DNA of 13,407 nucleotides from Acidobacteriota bacterium (GTDB lineage Bacteria; Acidobacteriota; Terriglobia; Bryobacterales; Bryobacteraceae). Shown one piece after another: positions 5,978 to 13,405 of the stretch. The stretch is taken from positions 1-13,407 of the forward strand of contig JAJYKC010000014.1 in assembly GCA_021788955.1 (NCBI GenBank), in the 5' to 3' direction. Below the pieces are notes generated by a model. It was not told where the DNA came from. It did not search any database and was given only the letters and a program-made list of their open reading frames with translations. A program made the translations under genes and the position numbers. Each line of letters begins with the position of its first letter. The first letter of the stretch is position 1.

Positions 5978-8900
5978 AAAGGAAGACAGCGCGCGCCGCC
6001 CTGTCCGTCCGGCTCGCCGGCTACGACGCGCTGTTGCGCCGTACCGCGTCGGAGTGGATCGCGCGGCTGGCCAACGGCCCCGTGCCGGCGGCGGTGACGC
6101 GCCTGCTCGACAATCTCTCTTTTCTGCAGGGGCGGCTGCACGAAGTCCGCGAGGCGCTTTCGCCCGCTTATTGCCGCAAGCTGATCCGCATCGCGCGGCC
6201 GAAGTGCGAGCCGCGACCCTATACACTTCTCGCCGCGGCGTTCGCACAACCCGGCACGACGCCGGACGAGGCCTCGGTCTGCGCCTGCCTCGAACCCGCG
6301 CACGCGGGTGCCCTTACGCTGGCCGAAGTATGGGCCGCGCCGGAACTGCTTCAGGTTGTGGTGCTCGAGCGCATCTTCCCGCTGCTTGATGGCGGCTCGC
6401 TCGAAGATCCTTCCGCCGAATCCGTCGTCGCCGGCGCCATCGACGATCTACGCGCCTGCGAAAGCCTGCCCTGGCGCGGCATTGTGGAGAGCGTTTCGAT
6501 CGTGGAACGCGTTCTCCGCCGCGACCCCGCCGGCGTCTACGCGCGCATGGAATTCGAAAGCCGGGATCTGTACCGGCAGAGGGTGGAACAGATCGCCCGA
6601 TCGAGCCCGTACGGCGAAGAGCACGTGGCCCGAACGGCGGTGGCGCTGGCGGGAGAAAACCCCTTCGGCTCGCGCGAATCGCACATCGGCTACTATCTGC
6701 TCGACCGCGGTGTGGCGCGCCTGCGCCGCCGCGCGGGCTGCCGCTTCTCACCGGCTTTTACGCTCCGCCGCCTCGCGAGGGCTTTCCCCTGCGCCTCGTT
6801 CGTCGCTTCCGTCGCGCTGTTGACCGCGCTGGCACTCGGCGCGATTCACCTTGCGTGCCCCGGACTGCCGCTGTGGTGGCTCCTGCTCGCGCTGCTGCCG
6901 GCGAGCCAACTCGGCGTGCAGATGACTCACATTGCCGCCGGCCTGATGTTTCCGCCGCGCCGTCTGCCGCGTCTCGACTTCACCGACGGCATCCCCGAAG
7001 AGCACGCCACTTTCGTGGCCGTGCCTACGTTGCTGCTTTCGCGGCAAGGTGTCGAGACTCTGCTGGAGCGCATCGAGATTCACTTCCTGGCCAACCGCGA
7101 CCGCCATCTGTACTTCGCCCTGCTTACCGACTTCGCCGACTCCGACTCGCCCACCAATGTACCCGCGGCGCTGCTGGAAGCCTGCGCCGAAGGGATCCAC
7201 CGCCTGAACGCGCGCCACGCCTCGAGCATCGGCCGCGAACCGTTCTATCTGTTCCACCGCGATTCGCAGTTCAACGCGAGCGAAGGCGTGTGGATGGGGC
7301 GCGAGCGCAAGCGCGGCAAGCTCGAAGACTTCAACGCCTTCCTGCTCGGCCGCGGCGACGCTTTCGATTTCAAAACCGGCGACCTGCGCGCGCTGCCGCC
7401 GATCCGCTACGTGCTGACGCTCGACAGCGACACGAAGTTGCCGCCTTCGAGCGCGCGCAAGCTCGTCGGCACGCTCGCGCATCCGCTCAACCGCCCGGTG
7501 CTCGACGCGAAAACCGGCATCGTCCGCGAGGGCCATGCGCTGCTGCAGCCGCGCGTCGGGGTGAGCATGGAATCCGCCGGACGCTCATTGATCGCGCTGC
7601 TTTCGAGCGGCCAGACCGGACTCGACCCCTACACCAAAGCCGTCTCGGACACCTACCAGGATTTCTTCGGCCGCGCCAGCTACACGGGCAAGGGCCTCTA
7701 CGACGTCCGCGCGTTCGTCGAAGTGCTCGACGGGCGCTTTCCTCCGAACAGCCTGCTGAGCCACGACCTGCTCGAGGGCGAGCACCTGCGCGCGGCGCTG
7801 GCGAGCGACGTCGAGCTGATTGACGATTATCCAGCCACCTACGAAGCCGACTGCAAGCGGAAGCACCGCTGGGTCCGCGGCGACTGGCAGATCCTTTATT
7901 GGCTGCTGCCGCGCGTGCCGCTGGCCGACTGGAGCTGGGCGCCGAACCCGCTGCCCGCGGCCTCGCGCTGGAAAATATTCGACAACCTCCGCCGCAGCCT
8001 CGTCGAGCCGGCGTTCGCGCTCGCGCTTTCCGCCGCGTGGTTTTTCGGCCTTCGGGCGGCCACACAAGCCGTGGCCGCGGGCGTTTGCCTGACGCTGGCG
8101 CCGGCCTATGTAGAATTCTTTACAGGGTTCCTCCGCCTGCCGCCCCGCCGTTTCTGGCGGTCGTTCTTCCTCGCAAAGGCCGAACAACTCGGCCGCGCCC
8201 ACGCAGAAGCTTTGCTCGGCTTCGCGTTCCTGCTCGATCGCGGCTTCCTGCTCACCGACGCGATCGTCCGTGCGCTCACCCGCCGCTTCATTACGCAGGA
8301 ACGCCTGCTCGAATGGCAGAGCATGGCGGCGGTGGAATCGGAAACCGGCTCGCCGAAAAGCCTGCCCACGGTTTACCTGTACGCCTCGTCGGGGCTCGCC
8401 TTTCTCGGCATGCTGGTCGGCGTGGCGCTTCGCGGAGGCAACGCCGCGGCGGGCGTGGCCGCGCTGTGGGTGCTCGCCCCGGTGTTGAACGCGCTGCTCG
8501 ATGAGCGGCCGCCGCACCTGCTTCCGGGCTTCCGCGATCATACCCCGTTTCTCCGCGATACCGCCCTGCTGACCTGGCGCTTCTTCGACGAACTGTCGAC
8601 GGCCGCCAGCCACTGGCTTGTGCCGGACAATATCCAGGAAGATCCACCGGCGACGGCGCAGCGCACTTCGCCGACCAATTTCGGATTGCAGGCTACCGCG
8701 CAAGTGGCCGCCTACGAGTTCGGCTATCTCACAGCCGGCGAACTGAGCGAGCGCTGCGGCCGTCTGCTGCAAACCATGGAAGCCTTGCCGCGCGAGCGCG
8801 GGCACTTTTACAACTGGTACGACACGGCCACGCTCGCGCCGCTGCCGCCGCGTTTTCTTTCCACCGTCGACAGCGGCAACCTCGCTGCCGCGCTGGTCAC

Positions 8901-10419
8901 CGTCAAGCAGACGTTCGTCGAACTGCCCCAGCAACTGCTCGTCCGCCCCGCGATTCTCGACGGCCTCCGCGATCACTGCCTGCGGCTGCGCAACACGATT
9001 CCCGCCCCTTCCCGCGGCGCGACGCTCATGCGGCAGATCGAGGCGTTCCTTCGCCAACTCGACTACCGGCCGGCGGGCCTGTTCGCCTGGGAGGGCCTGC
9101 TCACGGATCTTTCCTCGGTAGCCAGCGACATCAACCGGCATGTCGAATGGCTTGAAAGCAACGATCCTGCCGTCACATCCGCGACTGCCGCAAGCCTGTC
9201 TTACTGGCGCCGCGCCCTGCTGCTCCGCACCGAAACCGCGCTCAGCCAGCTACGTTCGCTCGCCCCCTGGCTGGATGAGCCGTTCGAAGAGCCGCTTCGC
9301 TCCTGCGCCTACCTGCCTGCCTTCAGCCGCCTGACAGCGCTGCTCGAGCGCAACCCGAACTTTGCCCAGCTTCCGGATCAGTACGCCGCGATCGACGCCG
9401 AAATCGAATCCCTGCTTCACTCGTCGGCGCCGCCCACCGGCGACATCGCCGCCGCACTCTCACGCCTGCGGCCGCAACTGGCGCTCGCCCGCGCGCGGGC
9501 CCGCACGCTCACCCGCACCGCCGCGCATCATGCCCAGGTCTGCCACGCGCTCGCCTACGGAATGGACTTCGCGTTCCTGTTCGAGGAATCTCGCCAGCTT
9601 TTGCGCATCGGCTATGACGTGGATTCGCAGCTTCTCGCCCGATCCTGCTACGACCTGCTTGCCTCGGAAGCGCGCACCGCCGTCTTTTTCGCCATTGCCA
9701 AAGGCGATATCCCCATCGAAGCCTGGTTCAAGCTCGGCCGCAAGCTCATCCTCGCCGAGCGCGTCCGCACACTCGTCTCCTGGAGCGGCACGATGTTCGA
9801 ATACCTCATGCCGCTGCTGTTCACCTCCGACTACCCCGGCACGCTGCTTGGCGAAGCCTGCAAGGCGGCGGTGAAAGCCCAGCGGCGCTACGCCGCGCGC
9901 CGCGGCACGCCCTGGGGCATCTCGGAGTCCGCGCACCTGGGCCGCGACAGCCGCCTCAACTATCAATACAAGGCCTTCGGCGTCCCGGGACTCGGGATGG
10001 AAACGCCGTCGAGCGGAAACGTCGTCATCGCCCCCTACGCGTCCGTGCTCGCGCTGATGATCGACCCCGCCGCCGCCGCCGCGAACCTGCGCACGCTCGC
10101 CTCGCGCGGATGGCGTGGGCCGTACGGCTTTTACGAAGCCATCCAGTTCGAGCCGCATCGCTTCGAGCGCCGCCCCACTCTCATCCGCTCGTTCATGGCG
10201 CATCACCAGGGCATGTCTTTGGTCTCCCTGGCCAACGTGCTGCTGAACAATCCGATCCGCGAGCGCTTCCAGGCCGAGCCGAGCGTTCGCGCCGCCACGC
10301 TGCTGCTACAGGAGCGCCTGCCGTCGCTTGTTGGAGCGGTAGCGCCCGAGCCTCCGCTCGCCGTCCCCGAACCGGCTTCTCTCGCGGGCGCACAGCCCGC
10401 GGGGGCCGCGCCAGCGTAA
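5974..10419 (+). CDS. Cyclic beta-1,2-glucan synthase-like protein (GT84 plus glycoamylase-like domain) lacking the GH94 module
   Basis: A 1481-residue multi-pass inner-membrane enzyme resembling the N-terminal half of NdvB/ChvB/Cgs (usually about 2800 residues), which polymerises UDP-glucose into beta-1,2-glucan and cyclises it. In order: a divergent cytoplasmic N-terminus with family blocks NLSFLQGRLHEVREAL and ESVSIVERVLRRDPAGVYAR; two membrane segments (about 275-292, 297-320); the glycosyltransferase domain with DSD (484-486), its metal/UDP-sugar motif, and RKHRWVRGDW (629-638), matching the [QR]xxRW motif of processive transferases; further membrane segments at about 680-718 and 800-842; and the PF10091 glycoamylase-like/GH189 domain with TVDSGNL (965-971), WGISES (1314-1319), YGFYEAI and FMAHHQGMS (1407-1415). 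This domain performs cyclisation in the known synthase. The protein then ends in an Ala/Pro tail with a clean stop, and no GH94 remnant follows. GH94 normally limits chain length. Its start overlaps the exporter stop (ATGA), implying translational coupling. The linkage made is inferred. Confidence 0.87.
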   Translation: MKRKTARAALSVRLAGYDALLRRTASEWIARLANGPVPAAVTRLLDNLSFLQGRLHEVREALSPAYCRKLIRIARPKCEPRPYTLLAAAFAQPGTTPDEASVCACLEPAHAGALTLAEVWAAPELLQVVVLERIFPLLDGGSLEDPSAESVVAGAIDDLRACESLPWRGIVESVSIVERVLRRDPAGVYARMEFESRDLYRQRVEQIARSSPYGEEHVARTAVALAGENPFGSRESHIGYYLLDRGVARLRRRAGCRFSPAFTLRRLARAFPCASFVASVALLTALALGAIHLACPGLPLWWLLLALLPASQLGVQMTHIAAGLMFPPRRLPRLDFTDGIPEEHATFVAVPTLLLSRQGVETLLERIEIHFLANRDRHLYFALLTDFADSDSPTNVPAALLEACAEGIHRLNARHASSIGREPFYLFHRDSQFNASEGVWMGRERKRGKLEDFNAFLLGRGDAFDFKTGDLRALPPIRYVLTLDSDTKLPPSSARKLVGTLAHPLNRPVLDAKTGIVREGHALLQPRVGVSMESAGRSLIALLSSGQTGLDPYTKAVSDTYQDFFGRASYTGKGLYDVRAFVEVLDGRFPPNSLLSHDLLEGEHLRAALASDVELIDDYPATYEADCKRKHRWVRGDWQILYWLLPRVPLADWSWAPNPLPAASRWKIFDNLRRSLVEPAFALALSAAWFFGLRAATQAVAAGVCLTLAPAYVEFFTGFLRLPPRRFWRSFFLAKAEQLGRAHAEALLGFAFLLDRGFLLTDAIVRALTRRFITQERLLEWQSMAAVESETGSPKSLPTVYLYASSGLAFLGMLVGVALRGGNAAAGVAALWVLAPVLNALLDERPPHLLPGFRDHTPFLRDTALLTWRFFDELSTAASHWLVPDNIQEDPPATAQRTSPTNFGLQATAQVAAYEFGYLTAGELSERCGRLLQTMEALPRERGHFYNWYDTATLAPLPPRFLSTVDSGNLAAALVTVKQTFVELPQQLLVRPAILDGLRDHCLRLRNTIPAPSRGATLMRQIEAFLRQLDYRPAGLFAWEGLLTDLSSVASDINRHVEWLESNDPAVTSATAASLSYWRRALLLRTETALSQLRSLAPWLDEPFEEPLRSCAYLPAFSRLTALLERNPNFAQLPDQYAAIDAEIESLLHSSAPPTGDIAAALSRLRPQLALARARARTLTRTAAHHAQVCHALAYGMDFAFLFEESRQLLRIGYDVDSQLLARSCYDLLASEARTAVFFAIAKGDIPIEAWFKLGRKLILAERVRTLVSWSGTMFEYLMPLLFTSDYPGTLLGEACKAAVKAQRRYAARRGTPWGISESAHLGRDSRLNYQYKAFGVPGLGMETPSSGNVVIAPYASVLALMIDPAAAAANLRTLASRGWRGPYGFYEAIQFEPHRFERRPTLIRSFMAHHQGMSLVSLANVLLNNPIRERFQAEPSVRAATLLLQERLPSLVGAVAPEPPLAVPEPASLAGAQPAGAAPA
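10383..10401 (+). other. GC-rich hairpin inside the 3' end of the glucan synthase gene
   Basis: CGCGGGC-GCACA-GCCCGCG is a perfect 7-bp, all-G/C stem with a 5-base loop, ending 15 bases before the stop codon. There is no T-run. It may be chance in a G/C-rich Ala/Pro tail, or it may slow ribosomes or polymerase before the downstream gene. Confidence 0.3.
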
Positions 10420-10440
10420 GATAGCGCTTGCGAGGGTACC

Positions 10441-11214
10441 GTGATCGAGGAGCGTTGGAAGGCGGTGGCGGCGCAGTTCGCCTCGTTGGTCGGGCGCGAG
10501 GTCTTCCCGAGTCTGCTCGGCAACTGGGACTACGAAGAATTCCTCCACAAAGGAGGACTCGATCCGCCTTACGTGCGCTACACGAAGCAATATCAGGCGC
10601 CCGCCCTTCCGCCCACATTCGCGCAAGTTGCCGCGGAGTACGCTGCGAAATTCACCCGGGAGATCCGCGAAGGCAAGCAGCCCCGTAAGGAGACCTTCGA
10701 GCCGCTCTACGCCGACCATCGGCTGCGCGCCGCCGTGCTCTCCGGCCCCTGCGCCATCTACCGGATGCTGCCAGGCTGGCAGAAGCATGAAAAGTCGTTC
10801 TTCGATCGAAAGAGTTCTTATTTCGGCAACTGGTGGTTCCGCGAGGAACTGCTCAAGCGCTATCTTTCCCGCTGCCGCGCCCTCCAAGCCGAGCGAAAAA
10901 AGAACCCGCTGCTGACACAGATGACGTTGGCCGATTGCCTGCGTACGAGTCTCCGGCGGGGCCTTGCCGTCCGCGTCGACTGGAACGCCTTCGGCGCCGC
11001 GCGCCGCCTTGCGCTGGAGGCAAGCGACCGGATCCCCGTCATCGCCGGCACGGGAAAGCCGATGAAGTTCAGCCGGGTGGGAAAAAACCCGACTTCGCCG
11101 AGCGAGGCGATCGAGGGGCCCGTAGGCGAGCTGCCAGGGCAGGAAGAACAGATCTGGCTGCCGTGGACGCCGCGACGGGACCTGCAGTTGTGGACTCCGC
11201 CCGGAGGCTGGTAG
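10441..11214 (+). CDS. Protein of unknown function, third gene of the ABC/glucan synthase cluster
   Basis: A 257-residue protein starting at GTG (10441), with GAGGG (10431-10435) five bases upstream, 21 bases after the glucan synthase stop. I do not recognise the family. It has no signal peptide or membrane segment, so it is probably cytoplasmic. It is rich in Arg/Lys and in Trp/Tyr/Phe, e.g. LLGNWDYEEFLHKGGLDPPY (residues 24-43), LPGWQKHEKSFFDRKSSYFG near 110-130, and NWWFREELLKRYLSRCRALQ in the middle, and it closes with a Pro/Trp-rich stretch (IWLPWTPRRDLQLWTPPGGW). Third codon positions are strongly G/C like those of its neighbours, which supports real coding. Its position suggests a job connected to the glucan operon, for instance regulating or assisting the synthase, but this is guilt by association only. 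It meets ribF tail to tail. Confidence 0.75.
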   Translation: MIEERWKAVAAQFASLVGREVFPSLLGNWDYEEFLHKGGLDPPYVRYTKQYQAPALPPTFAQVAAEYAAKFTREIREGKQPRKETFEPLYADHRLRAAVLSGPCAIYRMLPGWQKHEKSFFDRKSSYFGNWWFREELLKRYLSRCRALQAERKKNPLLTQMTLADCLRTSLRRGLAVRVDWNAFGAARRLALEASDRIPVIAGTGKPMKFSRVGKNPTSPSEAIEGPVGELPGQEEQIWLPWTPRRDLQLWTPPGGW

Positions 11215-11217
11215 TAG

Positions 11218-12171
11218 CTACTTCGCGCCGAGCCGCTCCGTGCGCCGGAACCATTTCTGCGCGTGGCCCACATCGCGAAGGATCTGCTCGCGCAGCGCCT
11301 CAGGCGAGGGAAACTTCCGCTCCTCCCTCAGACGGTGCAGAAACTCGACGCGCAGCCACCGAGGCGTTTCCCCGTCGAGCCCATCGAGCAAAAATGTTTC
11401 GATGCTTCGTGTCTGGCCGCCGAACGTGGGCCGGTTGCCGATGTTCGTCACCGCGCGCCATCGCCGCCCGGCATCGTCACTCGCCCGCGTGACGTATACG
11501 CCGTCGGCCGGAATCACTTCGCGCTCGGCGGCCACGTTCAGCGTGGGCACCGTTTTGCGCGACCCGATGCCCTGCCCCTGGACAATTTCACCCTCGAGAT
11601 AATGCGGCCTCTCGAGCAGCCTTCCGGCGAGGTAGACCTTGCCGCGATGAATCAGCTTGCGGATGCCGCTGCTCGAAACGATCATGCCGCGCCGCCGCAC
11701 CGCGGGAACCGTTCGAGCTTCGAAGCCGAGTTGCGCGCCGAGAGCTTTGAGCGAGGCCGTGTCGCCCGCGGCTTTGGCGCCGAACCGGAAGTTATCGCCC
11801 ACCAGCACCGCCCGCGCGCGCAGCGTTTCCGCCAGGATCTGCCGCGCAAATTCCTCCGGTTTCAGCCGCGCGACTTCCGCGGTGAACGGCAGAATCAGGG
11901 CTTCGCCGATGCCGGCTTCGCCCATCAGCGCGCAGCGCTCCTCCGGCGTGGTCATGAGTTTCGGCGCACGCTCCGGCGCCACCACGGCGGCCGGATGCGG
12001 ATCGAAGGTCAGTACGCCGGCCTTCCAGCCGCGCTCCCGCGCTACGGCGGCGACCTCGGCCAGAATCTTCCGGTGGCCGGCGTGCACGCCGTCGAAGTTT
12101 CCGATGGTCAGCGCGCACGGGCCGAACTCTCCCGCCGCCTCTTCGAGGCTCCGGTACAGGCGAATGGTCAT
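11218..12171 (-). CDS. ribF: Bifunctional riboflavin kinase / FAD synthetase
   Basis: A 317-residue cytoplasmic enzyme that phosphorylates riboflavin to FMN and adenylylates FMN to FAD. The N-terminal nucleotidyltransferase domain shows IGNFDGVHAGHRK with the HxGH motif (His30, His33), FDPHP (56-60), VGDNFRFG (124-131) and SSSGIRKLI (166-174). The C-terminal riboflavin kinase domain shows GSRKTVPTLN (203-212) with the PTxN nucleotide/metal motif, ADGVYV, NIGNRPTF and SIETFLLD, and ends with the usual VEFLHRLREERKFPSPEAL helix. Length is normal (about 305-320). The ATG at 12171 overlaps the TGA of the upstream hydrolase gene (ATGA), pointing to translational coupling. An in-frame extension to 12282 was rejected because it lies inside that hydrolase gene and is arginine-rich out-of-frame sequence. 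FAD from this enzyme would serve, among others, the acyl-CoA dehydrogenase in the window. Confidence 0.95.
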   Translation of the reverse strand: MTIRLYRSLEEAAGEFGPCALTIGNFDGVHAGHRKILAEVAAVARERGWKAGVLTFDPHPAAVVAPERAPKLMTTPEERCALMGEAGIGEALILPFTAEVARLKPEEFARQILAETLRARAVLVGDNFRFGAKAAGDTASLKALGAQLGFEARTVPAVRRRGMIVSSSGIRKLIHRGKVYLAGRLLERPHYLEGEIVQGQGIGSRKTVPTLNVAAEREVIPADGVYVTRASDDAGRRWRAVTNIGNRPTFGGQTRSIETFLLDGLDGETPRWLRVEFLHRLREERKFPSPEALREQILRDVGHAQKWFRRTERLGAK

Positions 12172-12950
12172 GCGGGAACGTCGATCTCCAGTCCGTCGTA
12201 GGCCAGGCGCACGTGCGGCGGCAGCGCCGCTTCGGTCGCCGCGTGGCCGAGGTCGTGCGAAATGTGGGTGAAGAACGCGCACCGCGGCTTCAGCTTTGCC
12301 ACCGTCTCAAGGCTCTGGGCCACGGTGGAATGCGTCGGATGCGGCCGGTGGCGAAGCGCGTCAAGGAATAACACGTCGAGATCATCGAGCAGCTTGAGCG
12401 ACTCTTCGGGAATCGCGCTGTGGTCGGTCAGATACGCCGCGCGCCCGAAGCGGAAGCCGTAAACGCGGGACCGGCCGTGCTCGATACGCACCGGCTTCAC
12501 CTTCAGCCCAAACACCTCGAATGGCGCCTCTGTAAACACGCGCGTCTCAATCTGTGGCACCGCCGACTGTTTCGCCCCGTCGTCGAAAGCATAGCGGAAC
12601 ACGCGCCGGATATCTTCAAGCGTATCCTCGGCGCCAAAGATCGGGATCGGCCCGCCCTGCTTGTAGTTGAACGGCCGCACGTCGTCGAGGCCGAGGATGT
12701 GGTCGGCGTGCGAGTGCGTGTAGAGCACCGCATCCACACTGCGGATCCGCGCGCGCAGCGCCTGCGTACGGAAATCCGGTGTGGTGTCGATCAACACGTT
12801 CCGCTCGCCGAACCGCAGCGCGATTGAAGGCCGCAGCCGCTGATCCTTTGGGTCTTCGGACCGGCAGACGGCGCAATCACAGCCCAGCGTCGGCACACCC
12901 GAACTGGTGCCCGAGCCGAGAACCGTAATGCGGAAGGCGACGGCGCTCAT
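12168..12950 (-). CDS. Metallo-beta-lactamase-fold hydrolase, PhnP-like
   Basis: A 260-residue hydrolase. It opens with the strand ITVLGSGTSSGVPTLGCDC. Cys24, Cys26 and Cys29 (GCDCAVC) form the extra zinc-binding knuckle that marks the PhnP-type subgroup. The metal-binding THSHADH motif supplies His79, His81, Asp83 and His84. Later metal ligands are likely in LTDHSAIP, LFLDALRHRPHPTHST and FFTHISHDLGH. PhnP is a phosphoribosyl cyclic phosphate phosphodiesterase of the C-P lyase pathway. No phn gene is near, so a general phosphodiesterase role on a cyclic nucleotide or RNA-like substrate is as likely. It begins directly after the DUF1844 stop with no gap and overlaps ribF by four bases, so all three are probably one transcript. 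Confidence 0.92.
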   Translation of the reverse strand: MSAVAFRITVLGSGTSSGVPTLGCDCAVCRSEDPKDQRLRPSIALRFGERNVLIDTTPDFRTQALRARIRSVDAVLYTHSHADHILGLDDVRPFNYKQGGPIPIFGAEDTLEDIRRVFRYAFDDGAKQSAVPQIETRVFTEAPFEVFGLKVKPVRIEHGRSRVYGFRFGRAAYLTDHSAIPEESLKLLDDLDVLFLDALRHRPHPTHSTVAQSLETVAKLKPRCAFFTHISHDLGHAATEAALPPHVRLAYDGLEIDVPA

Positions 12951-13283
12951 CTACGCGCCGGCCTGCTCGGTGTCCGTGGTCTCCGCCTTGGCTTCCGGCT
13001 GCTTCGCGCTCGCCTCGAGCGCCTGCACGTAGCGAAACCGAAGCTCGGTCAGCGAATTTTCCAGCAGCCGCGCCTCGTCCGTCGTCAGGTTGTTCCGCGT
13101 CTTTTGTTCGAGCATGGCGAGCATGTCGATGGCATGGCGTGCGGCGGCGAAATCCGGCTCCGGCGGACCGTCTTCTTCCTCGCCGAAGTGAATCAGGCCG
13201 AGTTGCATTTCGGCCTGCATTTTGAAAGAAAAAATCAAGAATTCAAACGTCGCAGGCGGCAATGGCGCAGTGTGTTCGGACAT
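12951..13283 (-). CDS. DUF1844 family protein
   Basis: A 110-residue protein. The core (residues about 12-90) matches the DUF1844 pattern: a first helix TFEFLIFSFKMQAEMQLGLI with the small acidic turn HFGEEEDGPPEPDF after it, then helices AAARHAIDMLAMLEQKTRNN and LTTDEARLLENSLTELRFRY. The tail (last 20 residues) is Ala/Glu/Thr/Lys-rich and probably disordered. There is no signal peptide. The function of the family is not established. The start is supported by AGGGAG (13296-13291), seven bases upstream. The stop codon TAG is followed immediately by the ATG of the hydrolase gene (TAGATG), typical of tightly coupled operon genes. Confidence 0.88.
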   Translation of the reverse strand: MSEHTAPLPPATFEFLIFSFKMQAEMQLGLIHFGEEEDGPPEPDFAAARHAIDMLAMLEQKTRNNLTTDEARLLENSLTELRFRYVQALEASAKQPEAKAETTDTEQAGA

Positions 13284-13284
13284 C

Positions 13285-13296
13285 GGGAAGCTCCCT
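13285..13296 (-). promoter_or_regulatory. Ribosome-binding site of the DUF1844 gene within a small hairpin
   Basis: On the minus strand AGGGAG is a strong Shine-Dalgarno sequence seven bases before the ATG at 13283. Its GGGA (13295-13292) can pair with TCCC (13288-13285) across GCT. With four pairs and a three-base loop the hairpin is marginal, but it would hide the site. Confidence 0.45.
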
Positions 13297-13303
13297 AACC
13301 GGT

Positions 13304-13332
13304 ATTTTATCCGACCCCCATGCTACATTGAA
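13304..13332 (-). promoter_or_regulatory. Probable promoter of the DUF1844-hydrolase-ribF operon
   Basis: On the minus strand TTCAAT (13332-13327), a 17-base spacer and TAAAAT (13309-13304, five of six to TATAAT) precede the DUF1844 gene. Transcription would start near 13297, right at the AGGGAG ribosome site, giving a leader of about 14 bases. No other promoter-like sequence is visible within the three tightly packed genes. Confidence 0.45.
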
Positions 13333-13374
13333 ATTTGCGCTTTGGAATCCTCCGACAGCACACCCGAATCAGCC

Positions 13375-13405
13375 TTGACAACCGGTGAGCGTTTCGGCCG
13401 GTTGT
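13375..13405 (+). promoter_or_regulatory. Perfect -35 box overlapped by an inverted repeat, facing out of the window
   Basis: TTGACA (13375-13380) is an exact -35 consensus on the plus strand. ACAACCGG (13378-13385) is the exact inverse of CCGGTTGT (13398-13405), with 12 bases between. The left arm overlaps the -35 box and the right arm falls where the -10 box should be. No good -10 is visible before the window ends. The layout fits an operator over a promoter for a plus-strand gene beyond the edge. Confidence 0.4.

Noticed and set aside
7585..9141. A 518-codon open frame on the minus strand inside the glucan synthase gene, and other long frames opposite real genes
   Set aside because: These are arginine/glutamine-rich by-products of high G+C content, antisense to a gene with family motifs throughout; none shows a recognisable motif or ribosome site.
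12172..12282. N-terminal extension of RibF to an upstream ATG
   Set aside because: It lies wholly inside the hydrolase gene, is arginine-rich, and the family normally starts just before the short strand preceding IGNFDGVH, as given by the ATG at 12171.
12168..12950. Evidence for a C-P lyase (phosphonate) pathway from the PhnP-like gene
   Set aside because: No other phn gene is present, and PhnP-like proteins are common without that pathway.
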